A program made the translations under genes and the position numbers. 64,000 nt of DNA from an uncultured Pelagibacteraceae bacterium (GTDB lineage: Bacteria > Pseudomonadota > Alphaproteobacteria > Pelagibacterales > Pelagibacteraceae): assembly GCA_902595595.1 (NCBI GenBank), contig CACJQX010000001.1, positions 124,001-188,000 on the forward strand, in the 5' to 3' direction. The notes under the pieces were generated by a model. The model had not been told where the DNA came from, did not search any database, and was given only the letters and a program-made list of their open reading frames with translations. Position 1 is the first letter of the stretch. The number at the start of each line of letters is the position of its first letter. Of this stretch, positions 1-8,849 are shown one piece after another.

Positions 1-103
1 AAGAGATAATGTAAAGCTTATATGATATTTGCTTGTTAAAGTACAAAAAGTATGCATTGAATTACAAATTTTTATAAACTAAAAAAAATAAGTCAATCTT
101 AAT

Positions 104-982
104 ATGAAAAACATTATTGTTGTAACTGGTGGTGCTGGTTTTATTGGTACAAACTTAATAAAATTATTACTTGAAAAAACTAATTATAATATAATTAGCA
201 TAGATAATTATAGTGCAGGTTCAAAAAAAAATCATGTACAAAACAAAAGAGTTAAATACTTAAAATTTCATACTAGAGAAATTAATACAAAATTAAAAAA
301 AATTAGTAAAAAAATAATTGTTCTTTTTCATTTTGGTGAATTTTCAAGAATATACCAAAGTTTTAATCAATTATCCAAATGTTTTGAAAGTAACATCACA
401 GGTACATCAGAAGTATTGAAATTTTGTAAAAATAATAAAATTAAAATTATATATTCAGCAACTTCTGCAAGTTTGGGAAATAATGGAGAGGATCAAAATT
501 TATCTCCTTACGCTTGGTCTAAAGCAAAAAATCTTGATTTAATTTTCAATTTCTCAAAATGGTTTGGTTTTAAATATGAAATAATTTTCTTTTATAATGT
601 TTACGGTCCCCATCAAATTACAAGAGGTAAAATGGCGACGGTAATTGGAATTTTTCAAGATTGCTATAATAAAAATAAATTATTACCTGTAGTAAAACCA
701 GGCCATCAAAAGAGAAATTTTACCCATGTAAAAGATACTGTTAACGTATGTTACAAAGCTTGGAGGTCTAATAAGAACTCATGCTATCTTGTTTGTGCAA
801 AAGAAAAATACTCGATAATTCAAATATCAAAATTTTTTAATCGTAAACATAAATTAATAAAAGAAAGACTGGGTGAAAGATATAAATCAAACAAGGTAAA
901 TAAGATAAGAGGTAAAAAAATAAATTTTGTGACAGGAAAAATAAGTATTAAAGAATATATTAAAAATTTTATTAAAAGTTAG
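104..982 (+). CDS. NAD-dependent sugar epimerase/dehydratase (extended SDR)
   Basis: Probably converts an NDP-sugar (4-epimerase or 4,6-dehydratase type) for surface polysaccharide. The N-terminus has the Rossmann NAD motif GGAGFIG (residues 9-15). A SATSAS stretch and a YAWSK (YxxxK) catalytic motif follow near residues 118-141, then an NVYGP segment typical of UDP-glucose 4-epimerase relatives. At 292 aa it is somewhat shorter than usual epimerases (about 310-340 aa). The exact substrate cannot be read from sequence. It converges on another glycan gene, which suggests this end of the window is the edge of a surface-polysaccharide region. Confidence 0.8.
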   Translation: MKNIIVVTGGAGFIGTNLIKLLLEKTNYNIISIDNYSAGSKKNHVQNKRVKYLKFHTREINTKLKKISKKIIVLFHFGEFSRIYQSFNQLSKCFESNITGTSEVLKFCKNNKIKIIYSATSASLGNNGEDQNLSPYAWSKAKNLDLIFNFSKWFGFKYEIIFFYNVYGPHQITRGKMATVIGIFQDCYNKNKLLPVVKPGHQKRNFTHVKDTVNVCYKAWRSNKNSCYLVCAKEKYSIIQISKFFNRKHKLIKERLGERYKSNKVNKIRGKKINFVTGKISIKEYIKNFIKS

Positions 983-1011
983 GTTTTGAAATATTTATTT
1001 TAATAAATTTT

Positions 1012-2475
1012 TTATTGTTTTTTAAACTTTTTTTGTATTTTTTTTAACAAGTAGAATTTTTCAGAATAAGTATATCTATCGCCTATTGCCAATCTTTTCC
1101 CTAAAAAAACAAAAAACGCTAATTTTTTATTTAAAATTTTTGATATTGAAAAATATTCTTCAAAAATTTTTTTTTTAGAATCATTAGGATATGTTTGTTT
1201 AACCTTTAAATCCCATCCAAAAGATTTGAAATTTTCTATAAAATAAATTATTTTTTTTGCAAAGATTATATGATTTTTATTTCTTACCTTATTATTTTTT
1301 TTTCTTATTAATAAATCCTCGTATTCATTTAAATTTTTTGGTTTATAATAAGAATTTTGGTTAAAATTGTTAATTGTACTATTAGAAATTATTATTGGTT
1401 TTAAACCACATGCTATAGACTCTATATGTGAGGTACCATTAAATGTAACTACTCTATCTGCTTTTTTAAAAATTTCAAAGTTGGAAAAACTTTTCTGATC
1501 TATAATTATATTTTCTCTTTTAGTTGAATATTTATCAATTAAATTTTTTAAAATCCTTTTTGAATTTTCACCCCATCTTTGTGTTGATGGATGAACTTTA
1601 AATAGCCATTTTTCATTAGTATTATTAAGTATTCTGATTGTGGATTTAATCCAATCAAAGTAATCCTTAAAAATTCGTTTGTTATCAATAATTCCAAAGG
1701 GAGAGTCTCTAAATATATGTAAAAAAATTACATTCTTGGGTAATACTAACTTTTTTTTTTTAATTTTTTTTTTTACAGCTAAATTTGAATCCTCATAATT
1801 TCCTTTCCCTAAAATTTTTTTATGAAAATATTTATTTACAACTTTAGTATCCTGTAACTTACTCAACTCATTTAATGTAACAGTTCCCCAAAAAGTTTCT
1901 TTTTTATTTTTTTTAAAATAACTATATAAAACCTGACAGTATACGTTTACTTTTGAAGTAACTAGTTCAGCAACAATTACTTTATGTGAATATACATTGT
2001 GACCCATAAATGCTGCATAACAATTCTTATTTTTAATTTTTTTTGCATAATTACTTGAATTTAAAATCTTTATTATTGCAATTAAAACTTGAAAAAAACT
2101 TGGAGAAAGCTGATCATCTTTCATCATTCTTAAAGAAGTATCCCATATTGAGTGTAAATATTGGTTTAATAAAAAATTTTTACTTGGCTTAAAAAATTTT
2201 ATTTTCAGCAAAAAATATAAGATTTTATGCAATTGAAATAATGAAATAAACATTATTTTTAAATGTTTATTTTTATTATTTGAAACATATTCAATATTAA
2301 ATTTTTCAAGAATTTTTTTTAAATTTTTATTTTTTAAAATTTTTTTTGGAATTGCATTTTCTAGTATTATTTTATTTATTTTTTTTTTTTCACAATATCC
2401 AGCAATTATAGGAATAGTAAAAAGGTATTGGCTCTCGGTTAATGCACCACCCATAAAAACACTTTTATCAGACAT
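1012..2475 (-). CDS. Surface/capsular polysaccharide biosynthesis protein
   Basis: A 487-aa protein with features of the capsule-synthesis/GT-B-like group. There is an HIFRDSPFG segment near residue 252, a KVHPS motif near 292 and an FNGTSHIESIACG segment near 345; the last resembles the nucleotide-sugar site of Kdo- or capsule-type transferases. No signal peptide or membrane segment is obvious. Lys and Asn content is very high, as in its neighbours. The function (glycan transferase or capsule export-linked enzyme) is inferred from motifs only. It lies downstream of rho on the same strand but is separated by 145 bases, so it may have its own promoter. Confidence 0.55.
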   Translation of the reverse strand: MSDKSVFMGGALTESQYLFTIPIIAGYCEKKKINKIILENAIPKKILKNKNLKKILEKFNIEYVSNNKNKHLKIMFISLFQLHKILYFLLKIKFFKPSKNFLLNQYLHSIWDTSLRMMKDDQLSPSFFQVLIAIIKILNSSNYAKKIKNKNCYAAFMGHNVYSHKVIVAELVTSKVNVYCQVLYSYFKKNKKETFWGTVTLNELSKLQDTKVVNKYFHKKILGKGNYEDSNLAVKKKIKKKKLVLPKNVIFLHIFRDSPFGIIDNKRIFKDYFDWIKSTIRILNNTNEKWLFKVHPSTQRWGENSKRILKNLIDKYSTKRENIIIDQKSFSNFEIFKKADRVVTFNGTSHIESIACGLKPIIISNSTINNFNQNSYYKPKNLNEYEDLLIRKKNNKVRNKNHIIFAKKIIYFIENFKSFGWDLKVKQTYPNDSKKKIFEEYFSISKILNKKLAFFVFLGKRLAIGDRYTYSEKFYLLKKIQKKFKKQ

Positions 2476-2620
2476 CTGTATTAGTTAATTTTTTATCTTT
2501 TATTTTAAAAAACTTTATCAAATTTATTTATATCACATACTTAAGCTCAAGATAACTACAGTAAGCTCTCTTTAGTTGTTTAAAATATTAAGAATATATT
2601 TTATACAAGATAAATATCAA

Positions 2621-3886
2621 TTATGGCTTATTCATTGAGTTAAAAAATTCAGCATTATTTTTTGTATCTTTTAATTTTGAGTTAATAAACTCTATAGCAT
2701 CCATGGTTCCCATTGGAGCAATTATTCTTCTCAGTACATTCATTTTTTGTAAATCATTTTTGTCAAATAATAATTCTTCTCTTCTTGTGCCTGATTTTGT
2801 TATGTCAATTGCTGGATAAATTCTTTTGTCTGCAATTTTTCTATCTAGTATTGTTTCACTATTACCTGTCCCTTTGAATTCTTCAAATATTACCTCATCC
2901 ATTCTACTTCCAGTATCAATTAAAGCTGTAGAAATAATCGTTAATGAACCACCTTCTTCAATATTTCTTGCTGCTCCAAAAAACCTTTTAGGTCTCTGAA
3001 GTGCATTTGCATCAACACCTCCTGTTAAAACTTTACCTGAACTTGGTATTACAGCGTTATAAGCTCTTCCTAATCGTGTTATAGAGTCTAACAAAATAAT
3101 AACATCTTTTTTATGTTCGGTTAGTCTCTTGGCTTTTTCAATAACCATTTCAGCTACTGCTACGTGCCTCTGAGCTGGTTCGTCGAAAGTAGAGCTAATT
3201 ACTTCACCTTTTACGGTTCTTTGCATGTCAGTTACTTCTTCTGGACGCTCATCAATCAGCAATACCATCAAGTAACACTCTGGATAATTTTTAGCTATTG
3301 AGTTTGCAATACTTTGCAAAATCATTGTCTTACCAGCTTTAGGTGGAGAAATAATTATAGATCTTTGTCCCTTTCCTATTGGGCTGACCAGATCAATAAG
3401 TCTTGGCGTTAAATCTTGTTTTTTTTCAACTTTTGTAGTTTCAACTTCCATCACTAATTGTTTATCAGGGTACAAAGGTGTTAAATTGTCAAATGCAATT
3501 TTGTGTCTAGCTTTTTCTGGTTCCTCAAAGTTTATTTTACTAACCTGTAATAATGCAAAATATCTTTCTCCTTCTTTAGGAGCTCTTACTGGTCCTTCAA
3601 CTGTATCTCCTGTTCTTAAACCAAATTTTCTAATTTGACTTGGGCTCACATAAATATCATCTGGTCCCGGTAAATAATTTGATTCCATTGCTCTAAGAAA
3701 ACCAAAACCATCTTGTAATAATTGCAAAACACCTACACCAGTAATTTCCTCTTTTTCAGCAACTTTCTTAAGAATAGCAAAAAGTATCTCTTGCTTTCTT
3801 AATGTGCTGGCATTTTCTATACCAAGCTCCTCTGCTTGTGTAATAAGCTGTTCAGATGATTTTAGTTTTAGTTCTTGAATATTCAT
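2621..3886 (-). CDS. rho: Transcription termination factor Rho
   Basis: Hexameric RNA-dependent ATPase that ends transcription. The 421-aa length is normal. The N-terminal helical domain is followed by a cold-shock-type RNA-binding domain ([22 protein letters not shown]). The P-loop is SPPKAGKTM, with the Walker B region [14 protein letters not shown] and the Q/R-loop segment [20 protein letters not shown]. The start at MNIQELK matches the usual Rho N-terminus. It precedes hemJ, hemH and hemE in reverse order on the same strand, a conserved alphaproteobacterial arrangement close to the origin. Confidence 0.97.
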   Translation of the reverse strand: MNIQELKLKSSEQLITQAEELGIENASTLRKQEILFAILKKVAEKEEITGVGVLQLLQDGFGFLRAMESNYLPGPDDIYVSPSQIRKFGLRTGDTVEGPVRAPKEGERYFALLQVSKINFEEPEKARHKIAFDNLTPLYPDKQLVMEVETTKVEKKQDLTPRLIDLVSPIGKGQRSIIISPPKAGKTMILQSIANSIAKNYPECYLMVLLIDERPEEVTDMQRTVKGEVISSTFDEPAQRHVAVAEMVIEKAKRLTEHKKDVIILLDSITRLGRAYNAVIPSSGKVLTGGVDANALQRPKRFFGAARNIEEGGSLTIISTALIDTGSRMDEVIFEEFKGTGNSETILDRKIADKRIYPAIDITKSGTRREELLFDKNDLQKMNVLRRIIAPMGTMDAIEFINSKLKDTKNNAEFFNSMNKP

Positions 3887-3946
3887 GATTGTTTTTTTGA
3901 TAAGGGCTTATCAGATATATATAATATATATACTGGCGATGTTATT

Positions 3947-4387
3947 TCAACCCCAGATTGGCTTAAAAATAGCTAAAAATACAACGATAATTAAGATAAC
4001 CGTAGGTATTTCATTAATTATCCTAAAAAATTTTGCAGATCTTGTATTTGTAGAATTTTTTAGACCAACAAGACATTTTCCTAAATAATCATTATATGCT
4101 GATAATAATATTACTAAGACAATCTTTATTTGAAACCATAATTGAGAGAATATTTCTATTCCGTTTAGATAGATTAATACTAATCCAAAAACCCAAGTAA
4201 AAATCATTGCAGGACGCATAATATAAAAAAATAATCTCTTTTCCATCACTTCAAATATATCGGTTGCTTCTTTTTTTTCTTTATTTTCAACATGGTAAAC
4301 AAAAATTCTAGGAAGATATAAAAGGCCTGCCATCCAAGAAACAACAGCAATTAAATGTAAAGATTTAAATAATAAATACGAATTCAT
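3947..4387 (-). CDS. hemJ: Protoporphyrinogen IX oxidase HemJ
   Basis: Integral membrane protein (146 aa) that oxidises protoporphyrinogen IX to protoporphyrin IX. It has the family N-terminus with a conserved His in the first membrane helix (LFKSLHLIAVVSWMAGLLYLPR), the EVMEKRLFFYIMRPAM segment and four hydrophobic stretches. It sits between rho and hemH, three bases downstream of hemH, so the haem genes form one operon hemE-hemH-hemJ. The family was formerly called UPF0093. Its place immediately before ferrochelatase in the pathway supports the call. Confidence 0.9.
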   Translation of the reverse strand: MNSYLLFKSLHLIAVVSWMAGLLYLPRIFVYHVENKEKKEATDIFEVMEKRLFFYIMRPAMIFTWVFGLVLIYLNGIEIFSQLWFQIKIVLVILLSAYNDYLGKCLVGLKNSTNTRSAKFFRIINEIPTVILIIVVFLAIFKPIWG

Positions 4388-4390
4388 ATA

Positions 4391-5386
4391 TTAGATATTT
4401 CTTTCAATTAAGGATTTTAATAAAATTATATGATCACTATTATCATTTAAACAGGGAACCATATCAAAATTTTCTCCTCCTGAATTTAAAAAACTTTCTT
4501 TAGCTTGAATTTGTATTTCCTCTAAAGTTTCTACACAATCAGATGCAAACCCTGGACAAATTGTAAGGACATTCTTAACACCCTCCTTAGACAAATTTTC
4601 TAAAGTCTTGTCAGTATATGGTTGAAGCCATTCTTGTGGACCAAATCTTGACTGAAATGTAGTTTTAATTTTAACTGAACTAAATTTTTCCGAAATTAGT
4701 CTTGTCGTTTTATGACAATAACAATGATAAGGATCACCTTTGTCAAAATATTTTTTTGGTATCCCATGATAAGAAGCTATGATTAGATCTGGTTTCCAGC
4801 TAATTTCATTTATTTTTTTATTAATCGAATTAACAAGCGCATCAATATAAAGAGGATCAGATTCGTAATGAGGAATTATTTTTAAGGACGGTTGCCACCT
4901 CATTTTCATTAAAGTTCTGTATACCTCATCACAAACTGTTGCTGTTGTAGCTGCTGCATATTGCGGGTAAAGAGGAAGTATCACCAAATTTTCACAACCC
5001 ATTTTATGCAATTTATGAATTTTGCTGTTAATGCTCGGATTTCCATATCTCATAGCAAAATCTATAATAATGTTTTCTTTTGATAGTGAGTTTGAAATTT
5101 TTTCACTTTGTTTTTTTGTGTAATAAAGAAGTGGCGATATATTTTCATCCTTCATCCATATTTCTTTATAAGCTTTGGCGGTTTTAGAGGGTCTAAAATT
5201 TAAAATAAACAAATTCAAAATAATTTGCCAAACTAATGGATTTACCTCAATAACCCTTCTGTCCGAAAGAAATTCCCTTAAATATTTTCTAATATCAAGC
5301 CAATTAGTAGAATCAGGCGTGCCTAAATTAATTATAAGTACACCTGTTTTTCCAAACTTTATAGGAGGATGATTTTTTTCGATCAT
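4391..5386 (-). CDS. hemH: Ferrochelatase
   Basis: Inserts Fe2+ into protoporphyrin IX, the last step of protohaem synthesis. The 331-aa length is typical. Signatures visible are GVLIINLGTPD at the N-terminus, the YGNPS region, the IIASYHGIPKKYFDKGDPYHCYC block containing the metal-binding His, and the QSRFGPQEWLQPYTD block. The segment CPGFASDCVETLEEI includes the conserved Glu. It overlaps the end of hemE by four bases, and hemJ follows it, giving a tightly coupled haem operon. Confidence 0.96.
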   Translation of the reverse strand: MIEKNHPPIKFGKTGVLIINLGTPDSTNWLDIRKYLREFLSDRRVIEVNPLVWQIILNLFILNFRPSKTAKAYKEIWMKDENISPLLYYTKKQSEKISNSLSKENIIIDFAMRYGNPSINSKIHKLHKMGCENLVILPLYPQYAAATTATVCDEVYRTLMKMRWQPSLKIIPHYESDPLYIDALVNSINKKINEISWKPDLIIASYHGIPKKYFDKGDPYHCYCHKTTRLISEKFSSVKIKTTFQSRFGPQEWLQPYTDKTLENLSKEGVKNVLTICPGFASDCVETLEEIQIQAKESFLNSGGENFDMVPCLNDNSDHIILLKSLIERNI

Positions 5387-6387
5387 TTAAAATCTCTTAC
5401 AATTTTAATTAAATTTTCTACCATATCCGGATTGGTTTCAGGCAAAATACCATGTCCAAGATTAAATATATATGGGTGATCTTTAAAGATTTCCAAATAA
5501 TTAGAGGCTTCCTTTTTCAAAGTTTCTTTGTCTGTTAATAAAATTTTAGGGTCTAAACCCCCTTGAATAGGTATTTTAATATTTCTAACTATTTTTTTAG
5601 GATCAACGTTATAATCAATACTTACAGCGTCAGGTTTAACAATATCACAAAATTCTTTATAATTTTTTATTTCTCTAGGGAAACATATCACTGGAACATT
5701 TAAAGATTTTACATAGTTTACTAAATTTAAAGTTGGGGAATAAACATAGTTTGGTAAATCCTTTTCTTCTAGTAAGCCTGCCCAACTATCAAATATTTGT
5801 ATTATATTTGCTCCATTATCAATTTGATTTTTAATGTGCACCTTTAAAAATTTTTCAATAATTAATAAAATTCTGTTTATTAAAAAATCATCTTTAAAAA
5901 AATTTTTTTTTAAATTCTTCTTAGGAGATTGCTGATTAATCATGTAAACTAGTAATGTCCATGGAGCACCGATAAAACCAATAGTATTTTTATTTTTTAG
6001 GTTAATGTCAGAGCTAACTTTTTTTATTGCCCTATATACACGATGTATTTTTTCTACAAAGTCAATTTCATCAGTCTTAGCAATTTCTTTTAAATTTAAT
6101 TCACCCAATCTTGGACCAAAGTTTTTTTCAAATTCTACTTTTTGACCTAATCCATAAGGAAGCATTAAAATATCTGAAAAAATTATTGCCGCGTCAAAAT
6201 CAAACCTTCTTAAAGGTTGCAGAGTTATTTCTGAAGACAAATCTTCATTTAAACATAAATTAATGAAATTAGGATTTTCTTTTCTAATTTCTCTAAATTC
6301 TGGCAAATATCTACCTGCTTGCCTCATGATCCATATTGGATTAAATGAGGTATCTTTGTTAGTTATTACTTTGTTTAATGGTTTCAT
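5383..6387 (-). CDS. hemE: Uroporphyrinogen decarboxylase
   Basis: Decarboxylates uroporphyrinogen III to coproporphyrinogen III. The hallmark PIWIMRQAGRYLPEFR lies at residues 18-33, followed by FSDILMLPYGLGQ and the GFIGAPWTLLVYM block. Near the C-terminus are FNLGHGILPETNPD and the barrel segment IQGGLDP. At 334 aa it is full length. It is the first gene of hemE-hemH-hemJ and diverges from ppsR across a 266-base spacer interpreted here as oriC; hemE flanks the origin in other alphaproteobacteria such as Caulobacter and Rickettsia. Confidence 0.97.
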   Translation of the reverse strand: MKPLNKVITNKDTSFNPIWIMRQAGRYLPEFREIRKENPNFINLCLNEDLSSEITLQPLRRFDFDAAIIFSDILMLPYGLGQKVEFEKNFGPRLGELNLKEIAKTDEIDFVEKIHRVYRAIKKVSSDINLKNKNTIGFIGAPWTLLVYMINQQSPKKNLKKNFFKDDFLINRILLIIEKFLKVHIKNQIDNGANIIQIFDSWAGLLEEKDLPNYVYSPTLNLVNYVKSLNVPVICFPREIKNYKEFCDIVKPDAVSIDYNVDPKKIVRNIKIPIQGGLDPKILLTDKETLKKEASNYLEIFKDHPYIFNLGHGILPETNPDMVENLIKIVRDFK

Positions 6388-6425
6388 AAATAAGTATTAT
6401 TAATTATTGTAGTTGTAATATATCT

Positions 6426-6434
6426 TGTGAATAA
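6426..6434 (-). promoter_or_regulatory. DnaA box, perfect match
   Basis: The plus strand reads TGTGAATAA, the exact complement of TTATTCACA, the strong DnaA-binding consensus. It lies 39 bases from the hemE start inside the putative origin. Confidence 0.7.
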
Positions 6435-6458
6435 AGGTGATTGTTTTTTATAAACATT

Positions 6459-6467
6459 ATATTCACA
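6459..6467 (+). promoter_or_regulatory. DnaA box, one mismatch
   Basis: ATATTCACA differs from TTATTCACA only at the first base. It lies 24 bases from the perfect box and in opposite orientation. Confidence 0.5.
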
Positions 6468-6483
6468 TTTTACCAACATCATA

Positions 6484-6492
6484 TGTGGTTAA
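6484..6492 (-). promoter_or_regulatory. DnaA box, one mismatch
   Basis: TGTGGTTAA is the complement of TTAACCACA, one base from TTATCCACA. It lies 16 bases from the second box, so three boxes cluster within 67 bases. Confidence 0.45.
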
Positions 6493-6546
6493 AATTGTTT
6501 AAAATGAAGCTTTTTTACTATGTTAATTTTTGTGGATTGTTTTAGC

Positions 6547-6573
6547 CTATTTATTATTAATGTTAATAAATAG
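6547..6573. repeat. Perfect 10-bp inverted repeat in oriC
   Basis: CTATTTATTA at 6547-6556 is matched by its exact complement TAATAAATAG at 6564-6573 around a 7-base loop. It lies in the AT-rich half next to the DnaA boxes. It could be part of the unwinding element or a protein-binding site; its role is unknown. Confidence 0.6.
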
Positions 6574-6653
6574 TAGTTTTTACAACATTAATTTAAAAAG
6601 TTTTGAATTGTGAAATTTAATTAAAATAATACAAATTTATTAACAATTTATTC

Positions 6654-7481
6654 ATGAGCAATACATATCAAATATATTTAATTTCAGATTCAACAGGTGA
6701 AACTTTAGACAGAATATTTTTGGCTCTTAAAGCTCAATTTTTAAATATAGATTATAAGGTTCACTCTTATTCCTTTACAAGAACAGAAAACCAAATTTTA
6801 AAGATTTTACAAGACGCAGAAAAAAACCCAAATGCAATAATTTTATATACTATTGTGGATAACAACTTGGCCAAATACTTAGCAAATGTAAGCGAGAACA
6901 AAAAAATTCCATGTTTTGGTGTTCTTGGAAATTTAATTTTAAATTTTTCAAAAATTTTAAATCAAAAAGCAACCCATGAGCCGAGCGGTCAGCACATATT
7001 AAACGAAGAATATTACGATAGAATAGAAGCAATTCAATTTACAATGAATCATGATGATGGAAATTTAATAAACGAAGTACATAAATCAGACATCATTCTT
7101 GTGGGCGTAAGCAGAACAAGTAAAACACCAACATCTATTTATTTGGCAAATAAAGGACTTAAGACTTCAAACATTCCTCTGGTAAATGAAAATTCATTAC
7201 CTGAAGCTCTTAAAAAAAACCCCAAAATGGCTTGTGTAGTAGGATTAAGTACTGAGCCGGAAAGATTGGCTGACTTAAGAAAAAATAGAATGACCTCTTT
7301 AAAAGAAACAGAAAATACCAAGTATACAGATTTAGAAAACATCAAAAAAGAAGTTTTAGAAGCTAAAAGAACTTTTCAAAAATATAAATGGCCTCTTATT
7401 GATGTAACAAGAAAGTCTGTTGAGGAAACAGCGGCCTCTATAATAAAAATTCATGAAATATACTCAAACAATGCCAAATAA
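6654..7481 (+). CDS. ppsR: PEP synthase/PPDK regulatory kinase-pyrophosphorylase (DUF299)
   Basis: Bifunctional regulator that phosphorylates and dephosphorylates pyruvate,phosphate dikinase or PEP synthase to control entry into gluconeogenesis. The 275-aa length fits. Family motifs are YLISDSTGETLDRI near the N-terminus, the P-loop-like GVSRTSKTPTSIYLANKG and GLSTEPERLADLR. The start MSNTYQIYLISDST is normal. It is the first rightward gene from the putative origin. The end overlaps the start of maf by 11 bases. Confidence 0.9.
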   Translation: MSNTYQIYLISDSTGETLDRIFLALKAQFLNIDYKVHSYSFTRTENQILKILQDAEKNPNAIILYTIVDNNLAKYLANVSENKKIPCFGVLGNLILNFSKILNQKATHEPSGQHILNEEYYDRIEAIQFTMNHDDGNLINEVHKSDIILVGVSRTSKTPTSIYLANKGLKTSNIPLVNENSLPEALKKNPKMACVVGLSTEPERLADLRKNRMTSLKETENTKYTDLENIKKEVLEAKRTFQKYKWPLIDVTRKSVEETAASIIKIHEIYSNNAK

Positions 7482-8055
7482 AATTATTCTTGCTTCAAAA
7501 AGCAAGGTTAGAAAAGAAATTTTAGATAAAAATAATATTGAAAGTGATGTTATGCCATCAAATGTGGATGAGGATATAGTTAAAGAAAGTTTAATTAAAG
7601 AAAAAGCGACACCAGAAATTATCTCAAAAAATTTAGCCGAATTAAAAGCAAACAAGGTCAGCATGAAAAAAATTGATGAAATCGTTTTAGGAGCAGACAG
7701 TGTGATAGACTTGAACGGTGAATTAATATCGAAGCCGGAAACTAGAGAAGAGGCGATGGAAATATTAAAGAAACTCAATGGTAAATCACATTTTTTAATT
7801 AGTTCTGTCTGTGTATCAAAAAATGGATCAATGATTTGGAATCACACCGATAAAGCTAAACTTTCAATGAAAAATTTATCTGATGATGAGTTAAAAAAAT
7901 ATTTATCAAAAATACCTGACGAAACGCTTTATGCATACAATGTTTACCAAATAGAGGGTATAGGCAGAAATTTGTTTACAAGCATAGAGGGAGACGAAGA
8001 TACAATTATGGGTCTACCAGTTAAAAAAATTAAGGAATACATAAGCTCATTGTGA
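7471..8055 (+). CDS. maf: Maf family nucleotide pyrophosphatase
   Basis: Hydrolyses non-canonical or modified nucleoside triphosphates (dTTP/UTP or 7-methyl-GTP type; subtype uncertain). I chose the ATG at 7471, giving MPNKIILASKSKVRKEIL, because the ASxSxxR motif belongs within about ten residues of the start; an ATG at 7453 would add six residues. The EIVLGADSVID segment carries the conserved Asp, and the SKP motif follows. The length of 194 aa is typical. It overlaps the ppsR end, and its TGA shares a base with the aroE ATG. Confidence 0.88.
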   Translation: MPNKIILASKSKVRKEILDKNNIESDVMPSNVDEDIVKESLIKEKATPEIISKNLAELKANKVSMKKIDEIVLGADSVIDLNGELISKPETREEAMEILKKLNGKSHFLISSVCVSKNGSMIWNHTDKAKLSMKNLSDDELKKYLSKIPDETLYAYNVYQIEGIGRNLFTSIEGDEDTIMGLPVKKIKEYISSL

Positions 8056-8849
8056 TGAAAAAATATTTTGTAATTGGGAATCCTATTGATCATTCTTTAT
8101 CACCAAAACTGCACAACTATTGGCTTAAAGAAAACAACATTGATGCTATTTATGATAAAAAAAAAATTGATGAGAAAGATTTACAAACTACAATTTTAGA
8201 GGTCAAAGAAAAAAAAACAGGAGGCATCAACGTTACCGTCCCATTTAAAAAATCAGTAATTCCGTATTTAGACAAATTAAGCCCAGAGGCAGAACAAACA
8301 CAATCGGTAAATACTATAATTTTAACTGATGATATTTTGGTAGGACATAATACAGATATATCTGGTTTTACTAAGGCAATTAAAAATTTAAATTTTAATA
8401 TCGAAGGTAAAAAAATTTTTATTTTAGGTGCTGGAGGAGTTGTTCCTTCTATAATTTTTGCTTTAAACAAAATGAATGTTTCAGAAATAATTATTTCCAA
8501 CAGAACCAGGCAAAAAGCAGATGATTTAAAATCTCAATTTAAAATTATAAATGTTATAGATTGGGGAAATATACCAAAGTTTGATATGATAATTAACGCT
8601 ACCAGCCTTGGTTTAAAAAATGAAGCTTTAAATCTTAATTTTTCTGAAATTGGGGACAATAAATTATTTTATGATGTAATTTATAATCCGAGTGAAACTA
8701 GTTTTTTAAAAGAAGGAAAAAAATTTGGTAATCAATCAGAAAATGGAAAATTAATGTTCATTTATCAAGCTTCAGAGGCATTTAAATTGTGGCATGGAGT
8801 AGAGCCTAAAATAAATATTAAAATACTTAAACTTTTAGAAAATGATTAG
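8055..8849 (+). CDS. aroE: Shikimate dehydrogenase (NADP+)
   Basis: Reduces 3-dehydroshikimate to shikimate in aromatic amino-acid synthesis. The N-terminus FVIGNPIDHSLSPKLHN is the family signature, with shikimate-binding Ser residues. GGINVTVPFKK contains the catalytic Lys, and the NADP Rossmann loop is LGAGGV. The C-terminal YQASEAFKLWHG is also typical. I prefer the ATG at 8055, coupled to the maf stop as TGATGA, over a GTG one codon earlier. The gene overlaps coaE by eight bases. Confidence 0.95.
   Translation: MKKYFVIGNPIDHSLSPKLHNYWLKENNIDAIYDKKKIDEKDLQTTILEVKEKKTGGINVTVPFKKSVIPYLDKLSPEAEQTQSVNTIILTDDILVGHNTDISGFTKAIKNLNFNIEGKKIFILGAGGVVPSIIFALNKMNVSEIIISNRTRQKADDLKSQFKIINVIDWGNIPKFDMIINATSLGLKNEALNLNFSEIGDNKLFYDVIYNPSETSFLKEGKKFGNQSENGKLMFIYQASEAFKLWHGVEPKINIKILKLLEND

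Larger units (their letters stand above)
6388..6653. other. Probable chromosomal replication origin (oriC)
   Basis: This is the longest spacer in the window (266 bases). It lies between hemE and ppsR, which are transcribed away from each other. It contains a perfect DnaA box (TTATTCACA read on the minus strand, 6426-6434), two one-mismatch boxes (6459-6467 and 6484-6492), a weaker TGTGGATTG at 6531, and a very AT-rich right half suitable for unwinding. A 10-bp inverted repeat lies at 6547-6573. From established knowledge, hemE and the ppsR-maf-aroE-coaE-dnaQ cluster flank oriC in Caulobacter and Rickettsia. The assignment combines motif and synteny evidence; no skew plot could be made. Confidence 0.75.

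Noticed and set aside
1..103. Possible 3' end of a preceding gene
   Set aside because: A stop codon occurs near the edge in one frame, but too little sequence is present to support a coding call.
6489..6502. TTAA-N6-TTAA resembling a CtrA site in oriC
   Set aside because: The CtrA consensus has a 7-base spacer, and such TTAA pairs are frequent in this AT-rich DNA.
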